The notes beneath the pieces were generated by a model. That model ran no database searches. It was given only the letters and a program-made list of their open reading frames with translations, and was not told where the DNA came from. The translations under genes and the position numbers were made by a program. A stretch of 64,000 nt of DNA from a virus, in the IMG/VR virus record IMGVR_UViG_3300048625_000156, positions 1-64,000 of that record; one strand, written 5' to 3'. This document shows positions 43,927-52,911 of this stretch, one piece after another (the first letter of the stretch is position 1; each line of letters opens with the position of its first letter).

Positions 43927-44457
43927 CTAAATAGATTCATTCCAAATGGGAATGAAGCGACCATCTTCGGTCCTTGTATATGTAAGTATACCATCTCCCA
44001 TACGTCTTGTCAACTCCTGTTTTGAAGGAGTTACATTGTTGGTGATTAGCTTATCCTTACGCTCCCTACCCTGATGGTAGGAAGCTAGTATATCACGAAT
44101 CTCACGAACTTGCGACTCTGCGTAATAACTTCTTACCTGCCACCCTGTAGCCCCACCTGGTTGTGAGCCAGTTGGTCTGGGAATAACTTCCCTCTTCATC
44201 AGAGATGGCATATACTTTTTGTGCCTGTTTACAAGATCTGCCGTTTCCCCAACGGTATAAGCACGTTCACGATTTCTTTTAAAATCGTTAACAAGACAGC
44301 TTTCTATCTGGTCCTTATTAATGTTATAAACAGACATGATTCCATTTGATCTGTTCATGTGATGTACACGAACCAGGTCTCCATTAAGAAACCACACCTT
44401 CTTGCTACCAGGAATTATTGGAGCTGTGTTATAGTCGTCAAGGGTTCTGTATGCCAT
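43927..44457 (-). CDS. MerR-like DNA-binding protein, 176 aa
   Basis: RAYTVGETADLVNRHKKYMP followed by GWQVRSYYAESQVREIRDIL has the look of a MerR/excisionase winged helix (TVGExA ... RxYxESxVxEI). The N-terminal part is beta-rich (VWFLNGDLVRVHHMNRSNG). It lies between the tail and replication modules, where a switch regulator would be useful. The fold is moderately sure; the target is unknown. Confidence 0.6.
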   Translation of the reverse strand: MAYRTLDDYNTAPIIPGSKKVWFLNGDLVRVHHMNRSNGIMSVYNINKDQIESCLVNDFKRNRERAYTVGETADLVNRHKKYMPSLMKREVIPRPTGSQPGGATGWQVRSYYAESQVREIRDILASYHQGRERKDKLITNNVTPSKQELTRRMGDGILTYTRTEDGRFIPIWNESI

Positions 44458-44467
44458 GCGTTACCTA

Positions 44468-44914
44468 CTAAATATTAGGAATGCCAATAGCAATGATGTT
44501 TACGCCAACAGAAGCTTTTTCAGTACCTGCACCATTGAACGATACATATCCTGTTACTCTTGAGGTGCTAACATCGTTAATGACTACAGATGAGTCACGA
44601 CCTGCGTTTGTATTCTTAATTAGAACAGGTGTTGCAGTGACCACAGGTGGGTACTTGTAGTTATTGTTAAAGTTGTATGTGAACGGTAGCTCTGTCTTGG
44701 CGTTGACGTTTGTATTGTTAGTGACTTCTACATACCCTGCAACAACTGCTAGATCATTGAGTCTGTGAGTTTCTTTGATAGTTCCGTTGTCAAATTTTGA
44801 CTCACTGAACTTTGAAGTAACCTTTGTGGAAAGACCGTTTAGTGCATCTACAATCTGATAGATGTACTGGTAGTCAATCGGTTGTCCCTGTTGTGGGATG
44901 GGAATATTTGCCAT
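44468..44914 (-). CDS. tail-tip or fibre-like protein, 148 aa, leaderless
   Basis: MANIPIPQQGQPIDYQYIYQ leads to a beta-rich C-terminal half (PPVVTATPVLIKNTNAGRDS ... GYVSFNGAGTEKASVGVNII) typical of short fibre heads. TGATATAAT (TATAAT 44926-44921) lies six bases before the ATG. It is the last gene of the tail module. Confidence 0.62.
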   Translation of the reverse strand: MANIPIPQQGQPIDYQYIYQIVDALNGLSTKVTSKFSESKFDNGTIKETHRLNDLAVVAGYVEVTNNTNVNAKTELPFTYNFNNNYKYPPVVTATPVLIKNTNAGRDSSVVINDVSTSRVTGYVSFNGAGTEKASVGVNIIAIGIPNI

Positions 44915-44920
44915 ACGTTA

Positions 44921-44929
44921 ATTATATCA
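44921..44929 (-). promoter_or_regulatory. extended -10 for a leaderless gene
   Basis: TGATATAAT, six bases before ATG 44914; it lies in the 12-bp gap after the upstream tail gene. Confidence 0.6.
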
Positions 44930-45532
44930 CAATGAGCCAGAGTTGTATACGGCTTCTGTAGAAACTTGTGGTGAAAGGAATACCCTGGTTTGATGCTGTG
45001 TTTCTGTAGCTGACCTGTTCACTGTGGCTAGATGCACCATAAATTGTGCATACTTTATAGAGGTCATGGTGCTTCTGTGACTTTCCATAATTGGCACAGA
45101 TAAGCTGTTGGATGTGCTTGTGGTAATGTACTCCCAGGCAGACCAGACCATGCTTCCAGAAACAATCTCTCCCCATCTTACATAACTATCAAACTTAAGA
45201 TCGTTAAGCGGTTCTGGGGTCTTAACTTCTCCATTTGAAGTTGAGAACTTCCAGCTAACGTCAAAGGATGTGCCGTGAGACTTTGTAGTTATGACTGGGG
45301 AATACTTTGCAGTAGACTCTCCTAGTGGATTTAGAATGGTCTTCTCTGTTGATACCTCCGAAAAGACAGGTGTCTTAAAGATGGAGTATTTTGGTGACCA
45401 AGACGATGTTTGTGTCCCATCCTTGGATGTAATTCTATATCTAACAGAGTATGACAGATCATCTGCAATTACTGGGAGGGCATCTTTTGGAATAATTATT
45501 TTTTGAATGCCTCTGTCTGGTGATGTAGCCAT
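44927..45532 (-). CDS. minor tail protein with fibronectin-like repeats, 201 aa
   Basis: SYSVRYRITSKDGTQTSSWS and a later SYVRWGEIVSGSMVWSAWEY are two similar beta segments ending in SSWS/SAWE, as in fibronectin type III or similar domains of phage tails. Position and composition (Ser/Thr-rich, few Cys) support a minor tail or baseplate protein. Confidence 0.6.
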   Translation of the reverse strand: MATSPDRGIQKIIIPKDALPVIADDLSYSVRYRITSKDGTQTSSWSPKYSIFKTPVFSEVSTEKTILNPLGESTAKYSPVITTKSHGTSFDVSWKFSTSNGEVKTPEPLNDLKFDSYVRWGEIVSGSMVWSAWEYITTSTSNSLSVPIMESHRSTMTSIKYAQFMVHLATVNRSATETQHQTRVFLSPQVSTEAVYNSGSL

Positions 45533-45533
45533 G

Positions 45534-46964
45534 CTAAATCACATCCGCTACAAATCTAAACTCTATAATGTGCGACTCGTCAGACTCTTTTGTGGCTGTG
45601 GTTGGTGTTGACGTACCAGATATTGAGTAGTTGTTTTTAATAACTGTGTATCCTGTTAAGCCATAGACAGCACTTGTTGAGGATATGTTATCAAGCCTGA
45701 TGCCATCAAGTGCGATGTAGTAGTCGTCTGATACTGTTCCAGAAGTAAAGTCTGATGATGTTGCGTAGACCGATGCAAAGATTCTGACATACTTTACTGC
45801 AGACCAAGAGAATCCATTTGAGCTTGTAGACAGGTCTCTAATTGGAACACTGTTAACAAAATATCTATTGGTTGCAAAGTCTACGCCGTTTTGTCCATCT
45901 ACCAGGTCTGCCTGTAGTCTTGCATAGATTGTTGATCCTGTGATTGGGTCATCGGACCCGAATTCTGCAACTAGGATCACCTTGTATGGATCTGGCTGTG
46001 TTACGTTTTTGCTAATTACAGAGAAAGCTATCTTTACTTCGTCAAGAATTGAGTTCCTACTTAGGTCGATAGTGGTGTCAACGTGTAGGTGAGAAGATGT
46101 GTCAGCAATTACTAGGCTTCCGCTACTGTAGCTGAGCTTTGACAAGTCCCCACGAACAATAACTGAGCTGTTCTGAAATCTTGGAATCTCTAGTCTTGAT
46201 TTTCTCAATGATTCTGAAAAGGTTAGGTTGTTTGAGTTTGCTTGGAATGCCTTGTCGTCTGTGCTAAGTGATGAAACTAGCTGTACAGATCCTCCAGAAG
46301 TATATGTTCCAGATGCCGATGCACCTACATCTACTGTGAACGTTGTTCTTGAGTCGGGTACTGCTGTCACTAGAACGTTAGAAAAGTTTAGAGATGATGG
46401 TGTTACTCCAGTGATGTCAACGTAGTCTCCAACAGAAAGTCTATTGGTTGCCGTATATGTAACTAAATGATTATTCTCTGTGCTAACAGTTGCCCCAGCA
46501 ATGACTGCAAGTTTAGTTGTTGTCACGTCAATATCGCTGCCAGAACTATTTAGCTTGTCTGAGTAGAACGGTACAAGAGCTTTTGTACCTGCAGATCTGT
46601 GATACTGCCACTGCTCGTTTTGACTAAAAGAATAAAGAATCTTGCTATCAATGTTTTGAGCTACTGGGTTAGAGGCTGCTGGATATAGCCCAATTTCAGA
46701 GAACTCGTATCTATTTTCTGAAGGGATCTGTGCTGTAAGAACAATTTTTGATACGCCATCTTCAACAACATAGCCACGAGATATTACTGGAACCCTGAAC
46801 ATTTCAAAATCAAGTGATTTCTTTTCTAAATATGTATCTGTGTCAAACGAGTCTGTCTTTAGCAATGGCTTTGCACCGCAACCTAGAGCAATATATGACG
46901 CATAGGATGGAGCCTGACCTACCAGGTATTTTGAAATAATGGACTTGCCCTTGTTTGTAATCAT
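45534..46964 (-). CDS. tail fibre / minor tail protein, 476 aa, leaderless
   Basis: MITNKGKSIISKYLVGQAPS and ENRYEFSEIGLYPA are typical of phage tail fibre N-terminal modules (the SEIGLY motif). A long Ser/Thr/Val-rich beta part follows with an Ig-like segment (GDYVDITGVTPSSLNFSNVL). TGGTATAAT lies six bases before the ATG, predicting a leaderless mRNA. Likely host recognition. Confidence 0.68.
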   Translation of the reverse strand: MITNKGKSIISKYLVGQAPSYASYIALGCGAKPLLKTDSFDTDTYLEKKSLDFEMFRVPVISRGYVVEDGVSKIVLTAQIPSENRYEFSEIGLYPAASNPVAQNIDSKILYSFSQNEQWQYHRSAGTKALVPFYSDKLNSSGSDIDVTTTKLAVIAGATVSTENNHLVTYTATNRLSVGDYVDITGVTPSSLNFSNVLVTAVPDSRTTFTVDVGASASGTYTSGGSVQLVSSLSTDDKAFQANSNNLTFSESLRKSRLEIPRFQNSSVIVRGDLSKLSYSSGSLVIADTSSHLHVDTTIDLSRNSILDEVKIAFSVISKNVTQPDPYKVILVAEFGSDDPITGSTIYARLQADLVDGQNGVDFATNRYFVNSVPIRDLSTSSNGFSWSAVKYVRIFASVYATSSDFTSGTVSDDYYIALDGIRLDNISSTSAVYGLTGYTVIKNNYSISGTSTPTTATKESDESHIIEFRFVADVI

Positions 46965-46970
46965 AGACTA

Positions 46971-46979
46971 ATTATACCA
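46971..46979 (-). promoter_or_regulatory. extended -10 for a leaderless gene
   Basis: TGGTATAAT (TATAAT 46976-46971) overlapping the stop of the upstream gene, six bases before ATG 46964; the -35 (CACTCA) is poor. Confidence 0.6.
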
Positions 46980-47493
46980 CTAATGGATAGGTTTGAGTGA
47001 CATCCTCTGAGTAAGTCACAAACTCTACCTCTACCCTCAAATTATTATCAACGTTAATGGTGTTGACAACCACCCTTCCAGTTTCCACGTCTACATAAAC
47101 AGTCTCACCTGTGTAGGCTCCGTCAACGTCTATTGCTGTTCCAAATTCTGGAATATAGTTGCCCAGCATGAAAGAGAATAGGCTGGCGTGTTGCTGGTCC
47201 GTTCCCTGCATTGCAATCATTGAGTTGGGGTTAAACTTCTGTTCAAGTGATGCCAAGTTAGACACAATGTTGTATGTGACATTCTGACCATTAAGGATAT
47301 CTGTTCTTGTGATATTAATTAATTCTTGACCACCAATGTCTTCAAGAATAGCGTCTGCGATAAAGTCAGTCTTGTCAGTTCTTTCCTCAAGCACAAAAAG
47401 GTTTGAGGTTGCAACTTTTACAGCAACATTCGCTTGTCTATCAGTCTTTTTAGGGACTGCTGGTTTTACAGTTATCTTTGGTTTTGCTGCCAT
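46972..47493 (-). CDS. minor tail protein, 173 aa
   Basis: A basic Pro/Lys lead (MAAKPKITVKPAVPKKTDRQ) is followed by a beta-rich domain (VYVDVETGRVVVNTINVDNN). No enzymatic motif. Overlap with the large upstream minor tail gene places it in the baseplate or tip set. Confidence 0.6.
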   Translation of the reverse strand: MAAKPKITVKPAVPKKTDRQANVAVKVATSNLFVLEERTDKTDFIADAILEDIGGQELINITRTDILNGQNVTYNIVSNLASLEQKFNPNSMIAMQGTDQQHASLFSFMLGNYIPEFGTAIDVDGAYTGETVYVDVETGRVVVNTINVDNNLRVEVEFVTYSEDVTQTYPLVV

Positions 47494-50400
47494 TACGTCA
47501 CCTCACTTAAATGAACGACCATTGTTGGTCCGCTTCCGTTTCTATTGTACTCAATTGAGTATACTACATATCGTGATTCATCCGATTCTGACACCTGGCT
47601 AATTCCATGTTCGTCATACTTAATCTTAACAATGTCTCCAAGTTGTAAAGTTGGTGTTGAGAAGATTTCCAAACCAACTGCTTTTCGTGGTTGCATAACT
47701 TTGGATACAAGCCAGCCCATCATATCCTCTGCAGCACCTTGTGATTGAATGTACGGAGTCTCAATTGTGAACTCTTTGTTTCCATATGTCAATCTATTCT
47801 TTTTAATATCAGAGTAGGCTTTTTCATACTTCTTACTATACACCTGATTATTACGGTAGTCAGGATCTGAGAGGTTTCCCTGATCCGTAAAGAACTCGTC
47901 TACGGTATAGTCGTGCTTTGAGTTTTGTGTAAACGTTACTCCCTGAATTCTTAAATAGTTTCCACTACCACTATCCAAGCTAAGAACTGTATCGGTAGTG
48001 TTAAAGATTAGGAACTCCGCACCGAAGGCATTTGCTGTAAACCCAGATACAGCATAGCCCTGGTTGTTGTTAAACGTTGGAGAAATCTTTGCAAACAGTG
48101 CAGGGTACGCTTTGTCGTACTTAATGTTAAAGTAAGCCATCTCCCTCATAATGGTTCCAAACTCTTCAAAATAAATATTGTATTCTGGCTTACCGACACC
48201 AGCATTTACACCAGTCAAGAACGTGGACTTGATGGCTCCGCTAAGTGCAAACTTGTTCATAGATGTTGATGCTGTGGTGTTGTCCATTCCAAAGACGTTT
48301 GCTACTGGAGCGTTCACAAGAGATGATGGGTTAACTTCGGCGTTGGTCGCAAGAGCAGAAACGTTTTCGAACATAATTCTAGATGATCCACGAGTAAAGA
48401 GTGCAATGTTGTTGTGTTTGTTCAGTGGGTCTGCATCTACAACTGAGCCAACAAGGCTTCCATTTAGGTACATGAAGAACTTGACTCCAGTACCAGACTT
48501 CTGATATTCTACGCTAATGTCGTAAACGGTTGGATTCTTTTCGTTAACCATTCTGCTTTGACCAGTAAATCTTCCATCGTCAACCAGGATTGGAGCCATG
48601 CCACTCCATAGAACAATTGGAACAGCCAAACCATCACTAGGTCGTGATTGGATTTTGTAAAAGAAAATTGTGTTAATTGCAGACGCAGTAGCAGTATATG
48701 CTTTTGACTCTGTATCCGTTAATGCTACAATTTCATAGTAGTATCCTGCGTTAGTTGTTGGGTCTACCCAAATTCCGATACCGCCAGATGATCCACCAAC
48801 GTTTACAGCCTTACCTTGGTCGTCTTGCACGGAATAGTATGGCATACTTCCAACAGGAGTTTGAGTCCTTGATTGCTGATTTTCCATTGAGCCAACGACC
48901 CTCATACGAGTTGAGTAGTGAACAAACCTATTGTCAAGAGGTGTTGGATTGGTTACATACTGGATGTAGTCTTGCGGATTTACCGTTGATGGATATGTTG
49001 GTCCATCCAGAATGAGTGCTGAGCTTTGTACGGTTCCAGGAGTTGTAGCATTCTTCTTGTTTGTCTGAGTCTCCGTAATCTCTTTTGAGCTTAGGTAGTT
49101 CTTCATAATTCCGCTTGCAGTAGCTGTCTTTACGCTGTGCCAGTCAGTTAGAACACCTGCAGCAACATTCTGATATGTAATGCCTGTATTTCCTCCGTTA
49201 AACATTAGAGTTGAAACCATCTTGCATTTCTTGACTCGCTTTTCATCTGTCCATCCAGACGAAAGTCCTGCTTGGTGCTCTACAATCGATGTTCCAAACT
49301 GACCACGACCATGCTTAGCAACCTTTCCATTCTTAAGGGTATTTGCGGTAGCATCATAGTACGGCTCTGAGTAAATCCTTACCAGTCCTGTTGGATACAT
49401 CTTTCCACCAAAAGGCATTGTTGCAAAGTATTTTTGATACTCCTCTGGGCTTGAGATCCAAACGTTTCCATCTGTTAGAGTGCTGTACTGAACAGCATCA
49501 AACTTAATAATTTCTCCGTTGGCATAGAAGTAACCGTTGTATCTTGATAGCCAGTAGACAGCCTCCCCAAGATCCATTGTGTTATTGACAACAACGCCGT
49601 TCTCAACAAATGGGATGTCGGAGGATAGGGTCGTGTCTAGTGGAATTGCTGCAAGCGTGTAGGAAGACTGCTTTCCAGACTCATCGTTCCAAGCCTTTGT
49701 GTTCTCTCCTGGTGATACCTCCCACAGTAAGACTGGTTTGTATACCCAAGTTTTTTCTGCGTCCAGCACATTTGCCTGTGAGAGTGAGCTGTAAGACCTT
49801 TGAATATACTTGGTTTCATATGTAATCTTTCCACTGTTGTGAACGTCATCAGATTGTGACTCTAGCTGTGCAATATTGGTAAGGTGTACCTGATTGTCAA
49901 TGATTTCGTTTTCTCCACGAAGAGTCATCGACGTTGCTCGCTCCGTCTCGCTTGGCATCATGTATTCTTTTGTCATTAGGACTAGGTTATTTGTTTCGTC
50001 AAAGAACATTGCTGTCTGTGTAGATACCGCAAGGTCATTCAGCACCTGACCGATTGTGGTGTTTGGACCAACGATAAAGTATGGGATAACTGGCTCTTGC
50101 TGTCCAATTCTTCTAAATGTATAGTTAGAAAAACCAATAGAGTCAAGTAGGCAGGAGACAGCCATGCTAAGTGAGCAGTTCGGAATAATTAGCTCTGGAG
50201 CCTTCATCTTTTCTAGGTGGAAGAATAGATCACGAACCTTTACGGAGACGTGCTTAGATGAAGCACTTGTCTCTGGAAAACTTTCTGCATATAAAGTTTT
50301 GATTGGAACATGATAAACCATTCCGTTATCTGGGTAGATTGATTCATAAAACTTAACCTGCAAGTTCTTTGTTTGAAGATAGCTAATAAGACTATCTGGG

Positions 50401-52076
50401 TTATTTGGATTAAAAGCTTGATCGTAGTCAAACATGTCTAGGCTTCCTGTAGATGCCAGTAGCTGTCCTACAGGCATACCACTTGAGCCAAGGTCTGAGG
50501 CATGTTTTGTTACAGATATAGATGTGATCTTGTCTGTAAGGTTTGCAGCAAGGCGTGGTGACATTTCAATTAGGTCGAAGGTCACGTTGTCAATTGTCAT
50601 TGAGTCTACAACGATTCTCATACCCTTCACATACTGAATATCCCTGTAAACCTTTGTTGTTCCGTCCATGTAATACGGTGGGGATGTTAGTTCGTCTATG
50701 AAGCTAGTGGTTCTGCTAGGAGTTTCTGAGTGCAAGTACCAGCCATATTCTGGTGTAAAGGAGTCGAAGTTATCCACCTTGTTTCCAGAGTCATTGCCGT
50801 TTGCAACGTAGTAGGTCCCTGGTCCACTTGTAGACGGAACAAGGTATGCGTATCCCTCTGGTGCAGAGATTGGAAGTGCTTCAAAGGAGGACTGCTGGGG
50901 GGCAAAGATCAGAGAGTCTGTGTACTCGTCTGGAACGATAAGACCATAAGCAAGCTCTACATATCCATCTGAAGGAATCTCAATGTTGTTATCTCCAGAA
51001 AAGTCTACTGCATCTACCCAGTTATTCTGAGCGTTAAGTACTTGAATTTTCCAATCTAGAGGAACAGCCTTGGTTGCAGACGTATCATAAAATGGGTCGT
51101 CGAACGCATTGCCGTCTTCATCAATGTATCCTCCGCTAGGGGCTGCATCGATGTCTCCGACTTTTGTCTGCATCTTGACCACCAATCTGTTTGATGGAAG
51201 ACTATTCTTGTACACTACAAAGGGTGCTGCGTCGTCGATGAAGAACTTGTTACCAGACCTATAAGATACTCCACGAATATCCTCAAAGCTTTTGTCAACT
51301 GTTGCTGTTCCCTGTTCTCCATTTTCACTTAGAGTAACAGTTCCTGCAGTGCTATTGATAAGACCATATACCTTGAAGTATGTTGATGTGGCTGTCAGAA
51401 TAACGAAGTCTCTGTTGATGGTTGACACAGACGCTTTGTTTACCCCCTGGATTGAAACGTAATCTCCAGCATCAAAAGAGTTCAAGGCGTAGACGGTGGT
51501 AACCCAACCGTTTGAGGTTGACTTTGACTTTCCAACTTTTGTAACAGTTGCCGTTACAGTGGCAGTCTTGCCTTCTGTTCTAAGCGATGTCCAGTATTTG
51601 AAATTGTCATTTGCAGTACCAAAATAAAATCTTGGCTGTCTAGCCATGTCTGGGTGTACACGGTTTAGGTATTGTCCGTCGAAGTATATAGCTTTGTTGA
51701 TTCCAGAACGAGGGCGGAAGCGACCTAGGCAGTCCTCTAAAGAAAAAAGAGTCTTCATTTTATCTTTTTTAGAAATAAAGATTTGTGGGGTTCCGTCATC
51801 CTTAAACCCACCGTCTACAACAACATCTGAGTCAGTCGCACCGAAGTAGTGCTTAGTTGCTGTTAGTGCATTTTCAGAAACAAAGTTAGTCTTTGGACCA
51901 GAAAAGATATAGTCGTCGTCTCCGACCTCAGCATCTGGTCTATTGCGATAGTTACCAATTTCATCAATGTTTTCAGCAATGTTAAGATTCCACTCAGCAA
52001 CAACGAGTGCTTGAGAGTTGATCGTAGAGGATGTCTCTAGATGTTTTTGTAAGTAGTTATTTTCGCTTTGCCACAT
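47493..52076 (-). CDS. large minor tail / tail-tip protein, 1527 aa
   Basis: A long beta-rich structural protein. The segment SGGIGIWVDPTTNAGYYYEI (about residue 1140) looks like a concanavalin/laminin-G type lectin fold, and several blocks of the kind DAGDYVSIQGVNKASVSTIN repeat motifs seen in the 476-residue fibre gene. It lies right after the distal tail-like protein, the usual site of the tail-associated lysin or receptor-binding hub. No clear hydrolase site is seen. Confidence 0.7.
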   Translation of the reverse strand: MWQSENNYLQKHLETSSTINSQALVVAEWNLNIAENIDEIGNYRNRPDAEVGDDDYIFSGPKTNFVSENALTATKHYFGATDSDVVVDGGFKDDGTPQIFISKKDKMKTLFSLEDCLGRFRPRSGINKAIYFDGQYLNRVHPDMARQPRFYFGTANDNFKYWTSLRTEGKTATVTATVTKVGKSKSTSNGWVTTVYALNSFDAGDYVSIQGVNKASVSTINRDFVILTATSTYFKVYGLINSTAGTVTLSENGEQGTATVDKSFEDIRGVSYRSGNKFFIDDAAPFVVYKNSLPSNRLVVKMQTKVGDIDAAPSGGYIDEDGNAFDDPFYDTSATKAVPLDWKIQVLNAQNNWVDAVDFSGDNNIEIPSDGYVELAYGLIVPDEYTDSLIFAPQQSSFEALPISAPEGYAYLVPSTSGPGTYYVANGNDSGNKVDNFDSFTPEYGWYLHSETPSRTTSFIDELTSPPYYMDGTTKVYRDIQYVKGMRIVVDSMTIDNVTFDLIEMSPRLAANLTDKITSISVTKHASDLGSSGMPVGQLLASTGSLDMFDYDQAFNPNNPDSLISYLQTKNLQVKFYESIYPDNGMVYHVPIKTLYAESFPETSASSKHVSVKVRDLFFHLEKMKAPELIIPNCSLSMAVSCLLDSIGFSNYTFRRIGQQEPVIPYFIVGPNTTIGQVLNDLAVSTQTAMFFDETNNLVLMTKEYMMPSETERATSMTLRGENEIIDNQVHLTNIAQLESQSDDVHNSGKITYETKYIQRSYSSLSQANVLDAEKTWVYKPVLLWEVSPGENTKAWNDESGKQSSYTLAAIPLDTTLSSDIPFVENGVVVNNTMDLGEAVYWLSRYNGYFYANGEIIKFDAVQYSTLTDGNVWISSPEEYQKYFATMPFGGKMYPTGLVRIYSEPYYDATANTLKNGKVAKHGRGQFGTSIVEHQAGLSSGWTDEKRVKKCKMVSTLMFNGGNTGITYQNVAAGVLTDWHSVKTATASGIMKNYLSSKEITETQTNKKNATTPGTVQSSALILDGPTYPSTVNPQDYIQYVTNPTPLDNRFVHYSTRMRVVGSMENQQSRTQTPVGSMPYYSVQDDQGKAVNVGGSSGGIGIWVDPTTNAGYYYEIVALTDTESKAYTATASAINTIFFYKIQSRPSDGLAVPIVLWSGMAPILVDDGRFTGQSRMVNEKNPTVYDISVEYQKSGTGVKFFMYLNGSLVGSVVDADPLNKHNNIALFTRGSSRIMFENVSALATNAEVNPSSLVNAPVANVFGMDNTTASTSMNKFALSGAIKSTFLTGVNAGVGKPEYNIYFEEFGTIMREMAYFNIKYDKAYPALFAKISPTFNNNQGYAVSGFTANAFGAEFLIFNTTDTVLSLDSGSGNYLRIQGVTFTQNSKHDYTVDEFFTDQGNLSDPDYRNNQVYSKKYEKAYSDIKKNRLTYGNKEFTIETPYIQSQGAAEDMMGWLVSKVMQPRKAVGLEIFSTPTLQLGDIVKIKYDEHGISQVSESDESRYVVYSIEYNRNGSGPTMVVHLSEVT

Positions 52077-52077
52077 A

Positions 52078-52911
52078 TTATGCCTCTTCTAGTGTAACAG
52101 AAACATTCCACATGTCGTAGTTGCTTCCACCACGTTTGTCTACCGTGTAGGAGAAGTCTGCAATATACATTTCAACTACCTGGCTATATTGCCCCAGGTG
52201 TCCATAGGCTGCTCTGTCATCACCAAAGTTTTTGTATTTGTCATATGATAGGAATACCCAGAATGATCCTGTGTGACTCTCGTACCAATCTAGAAGTTCG
52301 TTACCGCCAGCTCCTCCGTCAATTGTGTATGGGGTAGTTGAGGATTTGCCAGTTGTTGGGTTAATAGTTCCTGGTAGTGGGAATGCTCTTGATGGAAGAT
52401 TTTTCCAAGATACAGAAAGTTTTAGTTTGTCTGCAATATGGTATGAACGCATACGACCATTAATCATACGCTCACGCTTTTCAATACGTTCTGGTGAGAA
52501 GTTTAGTCCATCACGGTTGTGGTCTGTCAGGAATATGAAGTCGCTAAACTCTGTACCGCCTGGCAAGAAAACGTATGATCCAGCGTTGAATGTGATTGAT
52601 GTTGTAGAACTTTCTGAGTGTGCAACATTCACTGTAAAGGTTTTTGGTCCTGTAACTTCCACAACCTTTACGCTTGTTCCAAATGCTCCGTTGCCAGATG
52701 TCTTTAGTAGAACGTATCCTGGAACAAGACCTACAGTACTTCCACCATTTTCAGAAAGCTGAACCTCATAAGATCCTGATGTGATAACAGCATTTAAGCC
52801 TGTTACTTTCCAGTCTGGCTCTAGAGTTCCTGGGTTTTCAGAGAATAGGACGGCTTCTGGACGTGCGTACTTGATACGACCATCCATGTATGTTGGTGAT
52901 ACTGCTGGCAT
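52078..52911 (-). CDS. distal tail-like protein, 277 aa
   Basis: It opens MPAVSPTYMDGRIKYARPEA and has a beta-sandwich type sequence with an SLRVK-free core (TSVKVVEVTGPKTFTVNVAH). Its place between the tape measure gene and the giant tip protein is that of a distal tail (Dit) protein. The assignment rests mainly on gene order. Confidence 0.58.
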   Translation of the reverse strand: MPAVSPTYMDGRIKYARPEAVLFSENPGTLEPDWKVTGLNAVITSGSYEVQLSENGGSTVGLVPGYVLLKTSGNGAFGTSVKVVEVTGPKTFTVNVAHSESSTTSITFNAGSYVFLPGGTEFSDFIFLTDHNRDGLNFSPERIEKRERMINGRMRSYHIADKLKLSVSWKNLPSRAFPLPGTINPTTGKSSTTPYTIDGGAGGNELLDWYESHTGSFWVFLSYDKYKNFGDDRAAYGHLGQYSQVVEMYIADFSYTVDKRGGSNYDMWNVSVTLEEA

